DNA from: Oryzias latipes
Lineage: Eukaryota > Chordata > Actinopteri > Beloniformes > Adrianichthyidae
Length of the DNA: 64,000 nt
Direction: 5' to 3'
Assembly (NCBI RefSeq): GCF_002234675.1
Contig: NC_019867.2
Coordinates: 3,924,001 to 3,988,000, forward strand
A program made the translations under genes and the position numbers. Each line of letters starts with the position of its first letter. Within the stretch, counting starts at the first letter, position 1. Shown here in pieces: positions 51,501 through 64,000 of this stretch. The notes beneath the pieces are model-generated. The model saw only the letters and a list, made by a program, of their open reading frames with translations. It had not been told where the DNA came from and did not search any database.

Positions 51501-54500
51501 TAAAGCTTTTTTTCCACAAATGAAAACAAAACTACAGGTCAATATACTGTAGCTGTGTTTCTGTAGTGGGAAGAGTTCATGAAGGTTGGAGAGGACGTCT
51601 CAGACGAGCAGCTGAACGCCGTGATTGACAGCCAGCGAGCCAACGAGTGCTGCACCCTCATCTACACCTCTGGAACCACCGGCAACCCTAAAGGAGTCAT
51701 GCTGAGCCAAGACAACGTGAGGACAACATTTGGGTTATTTTGGAAACTGCATCGAAATCTATCAGTTCGGAAAAGATAAAGCTAAAGAAGTCACACCTTA
51801 TCTGTGCTGTTAAAAATAGAAACTTACATCTGTAAAATGACATTTAAGTATCTAAAAATCTATGTTCTTTACTCTTATCTTGAATCAGCACTTAACTCAT
51901 GTTTTTAAATTAGAGTTTGTGGTTTTAGGAGGGTTTCAGAAGTTTTTTTCTTTAAATGACCAATAATTAAGTAAAAAAGTAGTTTAATAAATATGGTTAT
52001 GACAGGAATTAATAATTAATAATTAAAGTTTAAAGCATAAAATTTAATTAAAAAAAAGGCTAAATAAGTTGTAGAAAATATCAGTATAGCTTTAGAACAT
52101 CATCCAATGTTTTTATATAAAAAGAAAAAAGGTGCTTTTAAAATAAAGTTCTAAATCATGGATGTGAAGAGTACCTAACACAGAGCCTTGAGGAACACCG
52201 TCACTGATTTCTTTACTGACAATTCTACACTTAAAAGTTCAGTTTTCAGCTGGTCAAACTAAAAAAATCCAGATGTGGAGAGTCAGTTTTTGTGAGAAGT
52301 GACTGAATTTTGGGCTGAAGACTCTCTTATCTGTCCCAATAGATAACTTGGACGGCCCGTATTTCTTCTGGCTTGATTTGTAAAAACTACGGTCAGGAGA
52401 TCCTGATCAGCTACCTGCCTCTGAGCCACGTTGCAGCCCAGATGGTTGACATTTGGATCAGCATGAGTTTTTCAGGAACCACCTACTTTGCAGAGCCAGA
52501 TGCCCTCAAGGTAGGCATGATTTTGTATAAAAAATAAACTTTAATGGCTTATTTTATTCTGGATTCTTCCAACCTGCCTTTTTTCCAGCTGTCTCTGTCC
52601 TAACTCCTAACTAGATAGATCAAGCGATTCCATATTCTGATTGACAAAGCTCATCTGCTCAAGTGATCAGCTGGAATTGAGGAAGAGTTGGCTGGAAGAA
52701 ATGCTGGTTGGTAGATTTCAAAGACCAGCATTGAAGGTCTGTTTTAATTCATGTTTCTCTTTTCAGGGTTCCCTGGTTAACACGCTGAAAGAAGCTCGAC
52801 CAACTTGTTTTCTCGGGGTTCCCCGAGTGTGGGAGAAGATGCAGGAAGGGATGAGAGCTGGAGGAGAGAAGGCCTCCCCTCTGAAGAAGAGGGTGGCAGA
52901 CTGGGCCAAGTCAATTGGGCTGCAGTACAACTACAGTGCAATGGAGGGGTGAGCTGGAGGATGTCTTTTTCATGTTTTTACTGGACTCAAATCCAGTTTT
53001 ACAGTCATGTGTCATACCTTCATAGATACACAATGTCCTTGTTTATGTTGTGTACTTGCTTTTATGTGCTACAGGGAGAATTTGGTCCCTTGGGGCTTCA
53101 TGTTGGCCAACAATCTGGTTTTTAAGAAAGTGCGTGCCGCCTTGGGCTTGGACCGCTGCAGGTACTGCTTCACGGGGGCGGCCCCGATCACCAAAGACAC
53201 TTTGGAGTACTTCTTAAGCCTGAACATCCCAGTGAAGGAGCTTTATGGAATGAGCGAAAGCTCCGGCCCTCACACCGTCTCCATTGATGAGTACCGCATT
53301 GGAAGGTCAGCATGACGTCCTTTGTTGTTGGCACAGGCAGAGATACCTATCAGTTTGTAATTTGGAAGGTCCGTCCATCACATTACGCTTGTTATTCAGT
53401 TTGTAATTTGGGAAGTACACCTATCATAAAAAGCTAGTTTAGTTTGTATAAAATCTACCAACAAACTAAAAAATATGCAAACGTTTTGACCAGTAAAGCT
53501 GAAGTGAAGAGTGAAATGTCTCTGCCTGCTTTACAGTTGTGGAAAAGTAATTCCAGGCAGTAAAATAAAACTGAATAACCCAGATGAGGAAGGGAACGGA
53601 GAGGTGTGTTTCTGGGGTCGCAATGTCTTCATGGGTTACCTGAACATGCCTGACAAAACAGAAGAAGCTCTTGATGAGGACGGCTGGCTGCACTCGGGAG
53701 ACCTGGGGAAATTTGACCAGGAAAACTTCCTGTACATCACTGGGAGGATCAAAGGTAAGAGGCAGTGCTGAACACCAGGGATTTGTGCATAAAAGGTTCA
53801 ACAATAGCAAGGATTTGTATTGGTTGCTATTTATATCCTGTATTACTGTTTAGTGTTAGTTCAATTTTTGATTTTTTTTTTTTCATATTTTACGACGTTT
53901 GATAAGCTTGTTAACAAATTTATTAACAAAACTAATTACATTACAGCAGTTCAGAAAGTACAAACATAAGCCTCAAATGAACTGGTATCCCACCAAAAAT
54001 TAATGTATATACCGGTACATATTTTAATTTATGAAAAGCAGCTGGAAAACTGCAGCAGTACAGCAAAAAATATGCAACAAATAAAAACTGTATTTAAAAG
54101 TTGTGGCCTATCAGTTTAACTTAACAGTGGTTTACTTCTCACTTAGAATGAGGAAGTTTTAAAGCTTTTTTGTGATACTGCACACAACACCATATCAAAT
54201 TGTCTTAACTTTTTCTGTTCATTTTCATTCCTTTCACAATGAGTACATTGACATAAATCCACAAATCTTCATGACTGGAAAGGAGCAGTGAGAAAAATGA
54301 AATTCGGATTTCTATTTCTATTTCAAAGCTTATAGACTCACTCCAATGAAAATTGTCTTTTTGTTTTTTTTTAAATGTTCTTGCAGCATTTTTTTCGTGA
54401 TGGAGAACATATATAGAGAAAATTAATCTTAAATTTCATTTCAGAGTATTTCTTTATTCAAATTGTAAATCAGGAGCAGATGGGAAAATGACGTTTATAA

Positions 54501-55372
54501 AAGAGCTAATTTGTTACCTAGAAAATTCACTTGGCACATTTGGAGAAGACCAAATGAAAATGGAGCACAGTACCAGCACAGTACAACTGTTTTTGGTATT
54601 AATCAGAATCCATTTGTCGTTTCTCTGCAGAGCTGATCATCACCGCCGGCGGTGAGAACATCCCTCCAGTGCCAATTGAGGATGCAGTGAAGAGTGAACT
54701 TCCTATCATCAGCAACACCATGCTAATTGGAGACAAGCTCAAGTTCCTCTCCATGCTGATCACACTTAAAGTAAGTGAGTCCCTGCAAACAGCCACAGCT
54801 GCTGCGTAATCACATGTACCTATGAACTGTCTTTTGCTTTTGCAGTGTGTCATGGATGACAACGGCGAGCCCTTGAATGAGCTGAGCTCAGAGGTTTTGG
54901 ACTTCTGCCGGCGGCACAGTGTTACTGCCACCAAGGTGTCAGAGATCACAGCCAATAAGGAGCCTGCTATCTACAAAGCTATTCAGGAAGGCATAGATCG
55001 TGTCAACGCAAGATCGACGTCCAACGCCCAGAAAATCCAGAAGTGGGTCGTGCTGGAGCGAGATTTCTCTGTCGTTGGAGGAGAGCTGGGTCAGATTTTT
55101 AAACAGATGTTTTTTTTTCTCTTCTACTTTATCCTCAGGCCAAAGTTTGTTTACTATTAAAGCTTCACTCCAATAATCTTTTGATCTATCTAAAGAAATG
55201 TATTATGCAGAGAATAGAAACTAGATCTTTATCCTGAGATTTGTCATAAAAGAACTAAGATTTCTTCTTTTTTTGTGCAGGACCCACCTTGAAACTGAGA
55301 AGACCCATTGTTGTGAAAATGTACCAGGAAAAAATTAACGAACTGTACTCAGGAGCTGCAGAAAGACAGTAG
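45593..55372 (+). CDS. acsbg2: acsbg2: bubblegum-family long-chain acyl-CoA synthetase, 14 coding exons
   Basis: Encodes 725 aa; ACSBG enzymes join long and very long fatty acids to CoA with ATP via an acyl-AMP intermediate. Coding exons: 45593-45657, 45753-45865, 48813-49096, 50698-50786, 51130-51250, 51365-51445, 51567-51716, 52343-52510, 52767-52948, 53075-53305, 53537-53754, 54631-54770, 54846-55089 and 55281-55372, all GT-AG and in frame. The ATP-binding loop YTSGTTGNPKG is at 284-294, YGMSE at about 475-479, and the GWLHSGDLG motif with catalytic Asp at about 550. LWSASRDKAV and LGLERFHGVGILGFNS point to ACSBG2 rather than ACSBG1. The first 59 residues are Pro-rich and poorly conserved, so the start rests on the only in-phase ATG exon. 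AATAAA is at 55516-55521. Coding intron 2 (2.9 kb) hosts an antisense LINE. Confidence 0.93.
46212..48290. mobile_element. DNA-type repeat in acsbg2 intron 2, split by an L2 LINE
   Basis: Left part 46212-46690 and right part about 48195-48290 are the two halves of one repeat. The left edge reads AAAGTCTCACTTCGATCATC; the right edge, inverted, reads AAGACCCACTCCAATAAAAA. Similar sequences occur at 54325-54560 and about 56900-57392. The LINE inserted later. Confidence 0.5.
46698..48195 (-). mobile_element. L2-type LINE, 5'-truncated, long open RT frame
   Basis: The minus strand encodes an unbroken RT from about 48195 to 46837: LDPDNLANYRPISNLPFLSK, then LLDLSAAFDTVDH, GVPQGSVLGPSLF, the CYADDTQLY active box, and the C-terminal NCAARVLTRRRKFDHITPVL region. 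The 3' end is the AAGCGCATTCTAAATAAA tail with (TTA)n repeats at 46698-46722. The endonuclease half is missing through 5' truncation. The lack of stops over more than 450 codons means a fairly young insertion. It is antisense to acsbg2. An apparent ATG at 48252 lies in the older flanking repeat and is not the natural start. Confidence 0.85.
50325..50430 (+). repeat. 3' fragment of a teleost SINE-like repeat
   Basis: GACCCCGAATGGGAAGAAGC followed by GGGTTTAGAAAACGGATGGATGAATGG is the usual terminal sequence of the repeat family seen at 25684. It lies in acsbg2 intron 3. Confidence 0.5.
54325..54560. repeat. Partial copy of the split DNA repeat
   Basis: This begins GACTCACTCCAATGAAAATT and shares TGTTCTTGCAGCATTTTTTT and GAGTATTTCTTTATTCAA with 56920-57000. 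It is in acsbg2 intron 11. Confidence 0.45.
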
Positions 55373-57413
55373 ACTGCAAGGCAGAGAGCAGAGGTGCTCA
55401 TGGGAAATGTGGCCAGAAACAGAAGAGAGGTTTGTGTTGCCAAAAGCTGCGAGGACGGCTCTCTTTGTTTTGAATGTAAATCCACGTCACACAGTTTGAC
55501 ACCAACCGCACATGAAATAAAGGCAAAGCAGAGCCATTTTGTTCCCCAAACACAGTGGTGGGAGGTTCAAGGCCACTAAGTAAAGACAATAGGACGGGAC
55601 GGTGCAGCTTAAATGAGTTCAAATGTTTACCTGCAAGAAAAAATTCTTAAAGACAACTCCAGAAACATTCCTGTTTTTTTTTTTTTTTTTTGGTGAAATA
55701 CATTTGAATGCAGCCCAACTTTTAAATATTTTATTACATGTGCATCACATGGTCCCCATGACAACCAGGGGTTGAAGAAATATTTCTTGAAAAAACAAGA
55801 ATGTCAGCTTTCACAACAAGTGCAATGAAGAATTATTCTGTATGTCTGAAATATTTGTTTTGAAATATTTATTTAGTGGTAGATTTTTCTTCATAAAGGG
55901 AAAAAAAGGCTGAATGCTGACATGTACTGTTTTCTGTTAAAATCATCATGTTTGTCAGTTTCAGCACATACAGTGCATGTGAAGGGGTACATTGTCAATG
56001 GAAATCAATCATATAAAACAAATAATTGCTGCTGAATTAAATATTTGTTAAATAATTGTAATATCTTCTCAATTTTTCTACAATTAAATCTGACTCTGAA
56101 TCAATATTAAAGGTTGTTTAAATCAATTTATTATGTTATTTCAATTATTTTCAAAATAAGCAGAAATTGGTGAGCAAAGAACAAATGAAATAAATTAAAT
56201 GTATTTGGTTGTTTTTTGAATATTTGTGATGTTTTTTCATATTGATACCGATACTATAAAAGCGCTGTAGTGATTTTCATTAGAAATTGAGAACCTGTTC
56301 AACTAAAAAATGCACAATATAAATCCTTGTACTGTGTCTTCATCCTCATTAACACTCCTGTTCACATTTTAATTATGTAGATTTTGCACTGCTTTTAATT
56401 ATATATATTAACTTCATGGATCATCTCTGATATCTGGATTCTGAATGACACTGGAATTTCAAAGCAATCCAGATGTACCAAATATTGCAGTACCACAACC
56501 GACCACTAGAGGCTGCTTTTAGATGAGAGACATTTGTGAAATTTTGTGTTCATTCCTTAAAATAAGATGTTTCACTTTTCTTTTACAGGTTTATATATGA
56601 AATAACTCCATAGGTTTAGAACAACATGAGTTGTGCGCAGTTAGCTCCTTAGTTTTTTTCGGAATCCCTTTATTTCTAATTTTTTGTCCGAATCCTTTCA
56701 TTTTTACGCTTTAGGAAAGAATAAATACTTACGTTTGCATATTTTGGGGGGCACATAAGCCTGGAGCAGCACAGACTCAAAGACTGAAGCTAGCTGATCC
56801 AAAAAATTGGCAGCTGAGGGCAAAAGAGCAATTGAGAGCTTTTTTTTATCTGTGCCGATAAAAGCCTCATAATCTCATAATCATATGAGAATTATAGTTT
56901 GAGTGTTTTTCACGTGTTCTTGTGGCATTTTTCTGATGGTGGAGGTCATATATTAAGAAAATTGAGCTCAAATTTGCTTTTCTGAGTATTTCTTTATTCA
57001 ACAATTCATTTATTCATCCCAAAACCATGCAAAAAACTGTTTAAAAAAACAGCTTATTTGTCATTTAGAAAATGCACTGGACGGGCCATAAACTCTCCAT
57101 TTGGATGCATTTTGTGTCACTCAAAAGTGTGCAATAACATCAATAGCTCCAATATTGCTGTCAGGGGGGTGTGAGGGGCTGTAAGTTGTGGGAGATGGGT
57201 AATAGGAAAGGGGTCCCCATCCGCAACACAAGGGGCAAATTTCTAGGTAACTCCTGCTGCTATGGAGAAACTTTGTCCTGGAAAAGGACACAGGTTATTT
57301 GATTTTGGCTAAAGATAGTTTGAACATAATTAAAAGACCACTGGAAAAGCATTAAAAATTAGATCAAAAGATGAGAGTGGGTCTTTAAACAAAGGTGTAC
57401 ACTTTTTTATATA
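55373..57413. other. acsbg2 3' UTR and intergenic repeats
   Basis: The acsbg2 3' UTR is followed by AT-rich sequence. From about 56900 to 57392 lies another copy of the split DNA repeat, ending AAAGATGAGAGTGGGTCTTT. No gene seen. Confidence 0.5.
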
Positions 57414-58177
<764 letters not shown>

Positions 58178-58460
58178 TTAAAAAGCCTCTAGTGGTCATT
58201 TGAGGAACTGCATCATTTGGAATGTTTTCTGTTTTTATTTGTAAATGGAATGGTTTTTTTTTTTTGTTTGTTTTTTAAAGAATGTGTTCAGATACACTTA
58301 AACTGAAACCCACATATATGGAGTCTGGCACAGATGCGTCATCGGCTGTCTCGATTTTTGCGTTTTTTTTTCCCTCAAGACACAAGGAATAAGAGAACTT
58401 TCAAGCAGGAAACCATTTCTTCAGGTGAACTTTAGAGGAATTCTGCAGATCAAATTAAGA

Positions 58461-59402
58461 ATGGAGAAGAAACCGGATGAACATCAGCAAAACAGACGTT
58501 GTGAGGAACCGCCTTCATCTGAAGCAAACATTCACAAAAAGCAGCGTAAACAAAATGCTAAATCAAACGTGGAAAACTCAACCAGACGAAGGATGCAAAC
58601 CATCAAAGCCAGTCCGGGACTTCCTGAGGCAGAGCTTAATGAGCCACACATTCGAGCGAAAACTTTCAAAAAATGGGAGCTGGACTGCAAGTATGTGGGT
58701 GGTGCCCACACCACAGATGAAAGAAACCAGGGTCTTACCGCCGTAGAAGAACCACAGATGTACGGTTTCAGTTTTAGAGTCCTGCCCTGGGTAGCAGATG
58801 TGTTTGAGGAACGTCCTAAGGTCCTAGAACCACCTACGGGTGATGCTCTCCCCACACCCCACCAGACCTCACCCACTGTTTCAGAGTCTCGTAAGCCTGA
58901 GGCTAGAAATGAACCACCTGATCAAGACCAAGCTTTGGAAGCACCTGAGGAAGAATCAGAGGCACATCCTGGTGCCGCAATGGCAAGTAGGCCTAAAGCT
59001 GAAGATAAACTCTTCAGTGAAGATCCTACCTTCATGCTGAGAATGTGTGTTCATGCAGTCGTCAAACAGTTTTTTATTGAAGCGGACATCGTCTTCCCTG
59101 GGATGGACATCAAAAGCATCAGCAGGAGGCTTTTCAAGAAGGTCTACAAAAAAGTTCAAGATGTGGACCTCTCCAACAATGACCTTTACAACAATCTCCA
59201 CTCGAGCGTCTACTCCACACTCATTGAAAAATGGGGCGCGGACAACCTGGAGCAGATAATTATCAATCTGAGCAACGCCGTCACAGACGATGCATTTGTG
59301 TCATGTTTCACTAAGTTGTTGAAGCCGAAGAAGGAGCCGGGCACCGTCAAAAAGCTGGTTTTGAACGCGGGCCAACGTTTCAAGACATTTTGGGGGATTT
59401 GA
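58461..59402 (+). CDS. Unrecognised single-exon 313-aa protein
   Basis: I do not recognise this protein. The ATG at 58461 is the first in its frame and has a strong context (A at -3, G at +4). The frame stops at 59402 and AATAAA follows at 59420-59425, as in a real, short-3'-UTR gene. The first ~100 residues are Lys/Arg-rich and low in order. Residues about 101-128 contain an aromatic stretch (YGFSFRVLPWVADVFEE). A Pro/Glu-rich linker spans about 130-190. A C-terminal block of about 115 residues looks folded and helical (FMLRMCVHAVVKQFF, DIKSISRRLFKKVYKKV, NNLHSSVYSTLIEKWG) and ends in a basic tail. No signal peptide or membrane segment. The sequence TTCTTCAG just before may be a splice acceptor for a 5' UTR exon. 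It could be a lineage-specific gene or an expanded fish family. Confidence 0.6.
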   Translation: MEKKPDEHQQNRRCEEPPSSEANIHKKQRKQNAKSNVENSTRRRMQTIKASPGLPEAELNEPHIRAKTFKKWELDCKYVGGAHTTDERNQGLTAVEEPQMYGFSFRVLPWVADVFEERPKVLEPPTGDALPTPHQTSPTVSESRKPEARNEPPDQDQALEAPEEESEAHPGAAMASRPKAEDKLFSEDPTFMLRMCVHAVVKQFFIEADIVFPGMDIKSISRRLFKKVYKKVQDVDLSNNDLYNNLHSSVYSTLIEKWGADNLEQIIINLSNAVTDDAFVSCFTKLLKPKKEPGTVKKLVLNAGQRFKTFWGI

Positions 59403-62400
59403 AACTTCCTACAATACAAAATAAAAACACCTTTTGTCTTTAATTTTAGTGCTTTCATTATTATTTAGTGCTTGGTGTCAGAATGCATTTTTTATTTAAA
59501 AGTTTACTTTTTTTAAAGCTAATCATTTGAAAGAGGGGTTTTAATTTTTGAAATACTTTTGTCATTTTATTTCACTTTTATCAACATGTGAGGGCTCAAA
59601 ATCTGACTCAATCACATAATTTCAAACCTGAAATAATTTTTAAAAAAGATTTACAAGCTAAATTACAAAAAATGTATACTTGTGGAACATAGTCCACATC
59701 TTTATTATAAATATGAACCGATATAAATTAAACAAAAATAATGGAAACTAATTTGATTTGTTGTTTTCAAATGAAATGTGTTTTTTCTTTAAAAACGCAC
59801 CTTAACATAATGTTTTAGTAAATTAAACTATTTTTTAATTTTTATGCCCAGATAAGAGCAGCAGCTTTAATGCAAAACCAAAAGAAAAGGAAAGATAAGT
59901 TGACTGATTAATATATAATTACTTACATTAAAATAAAGGAGTTTTCCTCAGATTCATTCTAAAAAGAGTAATTGGGCTGTAGTTGAAAATATAAACTTTT
60001 TACATTGATCTAATTTAATTATTTAGTTTGGGTAAAATAAATCATTTTTTTGAGTTCAGTCAACTTAAAAATAACACGTAGTTGTCTGACATACTTATTT
60101 TATTTTCAATCATCTTCATTCAATAAAGTTGGTGTAACTTTGGTGTGAAGCTGTCAATGTGTCATGACGTCATACTGTAAGGTAGCGCAAGGAATTGTGG
60201 GATTCCATTTTATTTGCCTGTCTGGGCAGATTGGGGTTCAAGTGTAAGTTTTTGTCCATGAGTGTTTTAACTAGTAATTTAAACTGTTATGTTTATTTCT
60301 TTCTGCACCATGAGTTAGAGTGTGGGAGAGGATGATGACCAACCCCCTTGTGCGGAAAGATGACGTATGTCCCAATTTTAAACACAGAGTTCACTACATC
60401 TGTGCTACTCCCCTGTAGTGCAATACATCACTGGGTCATTCATGTCTGTGATATGGAAATTACAATGTTAGCATAAACATTGACATATGTAAAATCAATA
60501 AAATCATAGTGAAAACCGTAAAGAAAAATAAAGCCAAAAATACATTGTATTGAGTGGGATAAATGTATGATATTGAGTTAGATAAATGTGTTAATTTGAG
60601 TTGTATGACCAACAAAAATTATGTTAGATCAACAAATTACATTGAGATGGCTGGACGTAAAAAATTAAGTTGAATAAACTTAATTCAATTACATTTTACC
60701 AATTGAAGTGATTCATTTAAGTTGGATCAACTTTTTTCTTTTAAGAGTATTCTACAAAAAAAGAAAAGAAAGAAAAATTAAAACATAAATGTAATCTGTT
60801 TGGTTTATATTTGCAAAATGCCAATCGTTTCTGAAAATAAACAAAAGGAACAAGCTGAAATGAAGCCTTAACATGAAAAAGAAAAAATAAGGTGCAAATA
60901 AATAAACATGATAAGAAAAGCAAGAAAGATATCGAAGAAAATTCAGGAAATAAAAAACAATTTTTTTTTGCAATTTTTATTAAGATTATAAAAAAACCTC
61001 AAATGGTAGACTCCTGACAAAAAATAAATAAATATAATAAAATCCAGAGAAGAAGGGACAGGGAATTAAGAAGAAGTGGATTCTGAGAGGGTTCGAAGAA
61101 AAAACAGAAGAACTGAATTCTCAAATTTGAATTTTGATTAATTCAAATGAATCTACTGAATTAATAGCCACAGTCTTTTTAGAGCCATCATTTTGTCTGC
61201 TTTTAGTCTCAATTGAATAGAATGGAATAGAATAGAACTTGTATAGCTCAATTAAAAACAGCAAATGGGTTAAAAAAAACACTAAAAAAATTGACATTTT
61301 TAAAAGTTACATAAAAAAGACACAAAAAACCCTAACATAACATAAAATAAATTACATTTGTAAATTTGAATTTTACATTTATTCAAGAAAAAAGGATTTC
61401 TTTTAATGTAAATAATTTATTTTATTTGTAAATTACTAACAATTTCTAAATAAAAACGTGAATATTTACATATTTTTTTGTACTGAGGCGACCTTGAGTG
61501 TCCAGCGAGGCACTATATGAATAAAATGTGTCATTATTATTATGATCATTTTTTTAATTTAAATTTTAGAATAAATGTAATCAAAAATTAATTATAAGTG
61601 ACACAAATAGAATGGCTGTGGTATGTAAATAAACGTTTTTCCTGTACAAAGGTGTCTTTTCTCAGGTGAACAGCAGAGGGCGCAAAATGCACACATTTAG
61701 CTTAGTGCTCACTATCCAGTCAACTTCAGATGGGTTCTGGTCAATTTAAAAAAACATACCATTCTTTGTAGGGACACAGAGAGGAACATATACCTATCTA
61801 TAGAAGATTTTTACTGTTAAAAACAAAACAAAAACAGTCACTGTAAAATCCTCGCAGACAGCACTGATAGTGTATTTTAAAATAAAAACATATGGAGGTC
61901 ATTTCTGTCAATTATTAATAATTTTGCTTTACACCATAATCAATCTTAGGCAATGCAACTATGTTAAGAGCAACCATGTGGACTTTTATTTAGGCTGTCA
62001 CGTGAGCATAAGGCCATTTTTAAAGCCCTTGTCATGCAGGCCTCATCCTGATGGCTGAGCAGAATAGTGACAGTAAGCCGTGGGCTGCTGGGCGTGGAGT
62101 CCGTGCAGCTGCACTATGGAGATACAACATATAGCTGATCTATTCTTAGCTCTGTGTCAACACGGTTCCTCTGTTTTAGTAAAAGGGATGGAAAAGTAGG
62201 AGATTAGAACTCATTTAGAAAAGTAACAAGCTATTAATCTTTATTGGTTACCGTATTTCACAACCCGTTTGGTGTAAACGTTTATTAAATAACTAAAATG
62301 ATTCATCATAAATGTTAAGTGGTTTAGCACAAAAGCCTTCCCTGACACTAAAACTGGGAGGGGGGGGGAAAAAAGCACGTGTATTGGGTGGGGTCTGAAC

Positions 62401-62449
62401 TAATCCACTAACCAATAAAAATCAAGAATTCTTGCATAAATCTAAATAT
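59403..62449. other. Intergenic, repeat-rich
   Basis: No gene supported. About 59950-60750 has distant inverted ends (AAAAAGAGTAATTGGG and TTTTTTCTTTTAAGAGTA) and GTTGAATAAACTTAATTCAA, like fish non-autonomous DNA elements. About 61485-61545 is an L2/SINE 3' tail (GAGGCACTATATGAATAAAA, ATTATTATTA). ACAGCAGAGGGCGC (61670-61683) is a one-mismatch CTCF-like motif. Confidence 0.4.
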
Positions 62450-62926
62450 ATTAAAGCCGTCTGGATTTCCGAGCGCTGATTGGTTGAGGGGTTTCAGGAC
62501 AGCCAATCGTTTAAATGACAGGCACCCAGCTGTACGCTAAGTCCCGCCCTCCGCTTCAACAAATCCCGGAAATGCTCTCTTAAAGAGACAGACGAGGAAT
62601 TTCCAGAGGAGATTGCAACAACGAAAACAGCTGCGAGCTCACAAAAAAAGACGAAATAAGGCTGGAAAAAAAGAGAGGAGGACGGAGGTGTTGTGTGGCG
62701 AGGCGGCAGAGCTCAAACTAACATTATTTGAGGACTTTCACGGCTAATGTGGTCAACGATTTCTGGCCTTGAGGTCGATTTTACGCTTCGGGAACGTTAG
62801 CTACCTAGAAACCGACAACGTAGCAGTCAACACGGCAGGGCGATAACAAAAAAAAAAAAAAAAGGCACCGGACGGACACACGTCAGTGATCACCTGGAAC
62901 TGCGTCCGAGACTCCCTTTCTGAGAG
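62450..62926 (+). promoter_or_regulatory. CpG-rich promoter and untranslated first exon of a gene to the right
   Basis: Inverted and direct CCAAT boxes (CTGATTGGTTG at about 62477, AGCCAATCG at about 62501) precede a CpG-richer stretch (62530-62926). The stretch ends at a strong donor, TGAGAG|GTGAGTCAC. The 5' UTR candidate begins around 62580-62640 and contains a run of 17 A (62849-62865). No ATG frame of note lies before the donor, so coding exons are beyond the window. The gene is not identifiable. Confidence 0.55.
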
Positions 62927-64000
62927 GTGAGTCACTTCAAATCCACTGATGTGTCTTTGTTGTCTATTTATTTAATTGCGACTGGATGTGTTTAAACAAA
63001 TAAATGTACATACGTCCCTTTAAAGAGCAGGTGGGAGCTATTTTTACGCTTTACCTGTAATCATGCTGCATTTTCTATTTTCTGCTTGTGGGTTGAGACA
63101 AAAATGTCTGGAATGAAGGTTGATCCAGCTGATAAAATGACAGCTACCCTGCAGGATTTAGGGGGCGTTCCCAGGCTTTGTCTGCCTTTTATTTGCCACT
63201 TTTCTTTATGTGTGCAAGCCCAGCCTAGCAAAATAATGTATATACATATTTTTAAATAAAAATGATAGCTCAGTAGTGGTTACTGCAATGCATGTGTAAA
63301 ATATAATAGTTGTGAGAATGAGGGATCATCCAACCGTGGGGCATATCCTGGATTATGAATTGGATCCAGTGGTGCATTGATGATGAGAACAGTAAATCTT
63401 GCAGGACAGCACTGTGTGCAGTGGGTGTATTGTTCCCTTGGATTGCACTTGGGAGTTAAATTGCATCATGCAGTAAAAGAGGCCAAACTGATGTTGGTGC
63501 AAAACCCTTGTGGCAAACATGTGTAAAATCAATTTCATTGGGTTGTAATGCCTCATTTGCATGATAAATCTCGTCATGCACATGCCGAGGCATCAGCCTG
63601 GCAGCACATCTGCACGTGGGTATCCTGCAGCTGCCTGGCATATCTGTTTCTGCACATGCATATGTATCTGCTGAGCTGCTGGAGCTCTACCCCCACCTCT
63701 CTGTCTGGGAGAAAGCAAGTGGGCTTTGTCCTCAGCTGAGTGTGACGTCATGCAGATCTTTGGTGTAACCAACCCTGAAGGCGATGGACATGTTGTTCGG
63801 CAAACCTTGGCCCGGGCTTGTCCCGTGCACAAATGCACTACGACTTAGCTCCCCCAAAGGGTGAAGCCCTGACATGTGTTTGATGAATGCCCTCTATTTA
63901 TATTAGAAATGAAAGATATGTACCTGGAACTGGAAGATTAGGAGCTCAAATGCTGCAGTGGGGATTGGTGGACACTTGTAGCACAGACATTAAATGTTCT
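62927..64000 (+). other. Probable first intron of the right-hand gene
   Basis: This follows the donor at 62926. I see no exon or recognised repeat; short open frames here have no protein-like features. Confidence 0.4.

Overview
The window is a stretch of a teleost fish nuclear genome. It has short-intron vertebrate genes with GT-AG junctions, a lineage-expanded intronless TRIM (RING/B-box/PRY-SPRY) family, and abundant fish-type repeats (hAT-like elements, L2-type and other LINEs, a Ty3/gypsy chromovirus, tRNA-derived SINEs, a TA-flanked mariner-like element). I cannot name the species. Gene identities are from my knowledge of the families, and exon edges were read from splice sites and reading frame.

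Left half (1-35.8 kb): a repeatedly duplicated block built as coq5 (minus) - TRIM (plus) - mrps30 (minus). Three full-length intronless TRIM genes (ATGs at 1813, 16107 and 29316) are almost identical in RING, B-box and coiled coil but differ in clustered SPRY loops. Copy A (1-4835) carries coq5 exon 1, TRIM-1 and an mrps30 fragment cut inside exon 4. Copy B (about 27.9-35.8 kb) carries coq5 exon 1 and the last three coq5 exons (middle exons absent), TRIM-3 and the complete five-exon mrps30. Between them lie TRIM-2 and the 3' flank of a lost TRIM gene, whose coding part is replaced by a 5'-truncated gypsy element. Further fossil flanks lie at 5.4-6.2 kb and 19.7-19.9 kb. Sequences matching the CTCF consensus recur at TRIM-unit edges. 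Transposons fill the gaps: a 4 kb LINE, hAT elements with 8-bp target duplications, a retroviral-type LTR with a tRNA-Tyr-type primer site, and elements nested inside the gypsy copy.

Middle (35.8-55.4 kb): single-copy genes. mrps30 (mitoribosome protein mL65, minus) and hint2 (mitochondrial histidine-triad hydrolase, plus) sit head to head over about 620 bp. acsbg2 (bubblegum acyl-CoA synthetase, plus, 14 coding exons, 725 aa) follows. Its second coding intron holds an antisense L2-type LINE with a long open RT frame, itself inserted in an older DNA repeat.

Right (55.4-64 kb): repeats, a mariner-like element, an unrecognised single-exon 313-codon gene at 58461-59402, and a CpG-rich, CCAAT-box-containing region ending in a good splice donor at 62926, probably the untranslated first exon of a gene continuing to the right.

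In function the region joins three mitochondrial or lipid housekeeping genes (coq5, mrps30, hint2), a fatty-acyl-CoA synthetase, and a fast-evolving, probably antiviral TRIM cluster that has dragged pieces of its neighbours along as it duplicated.
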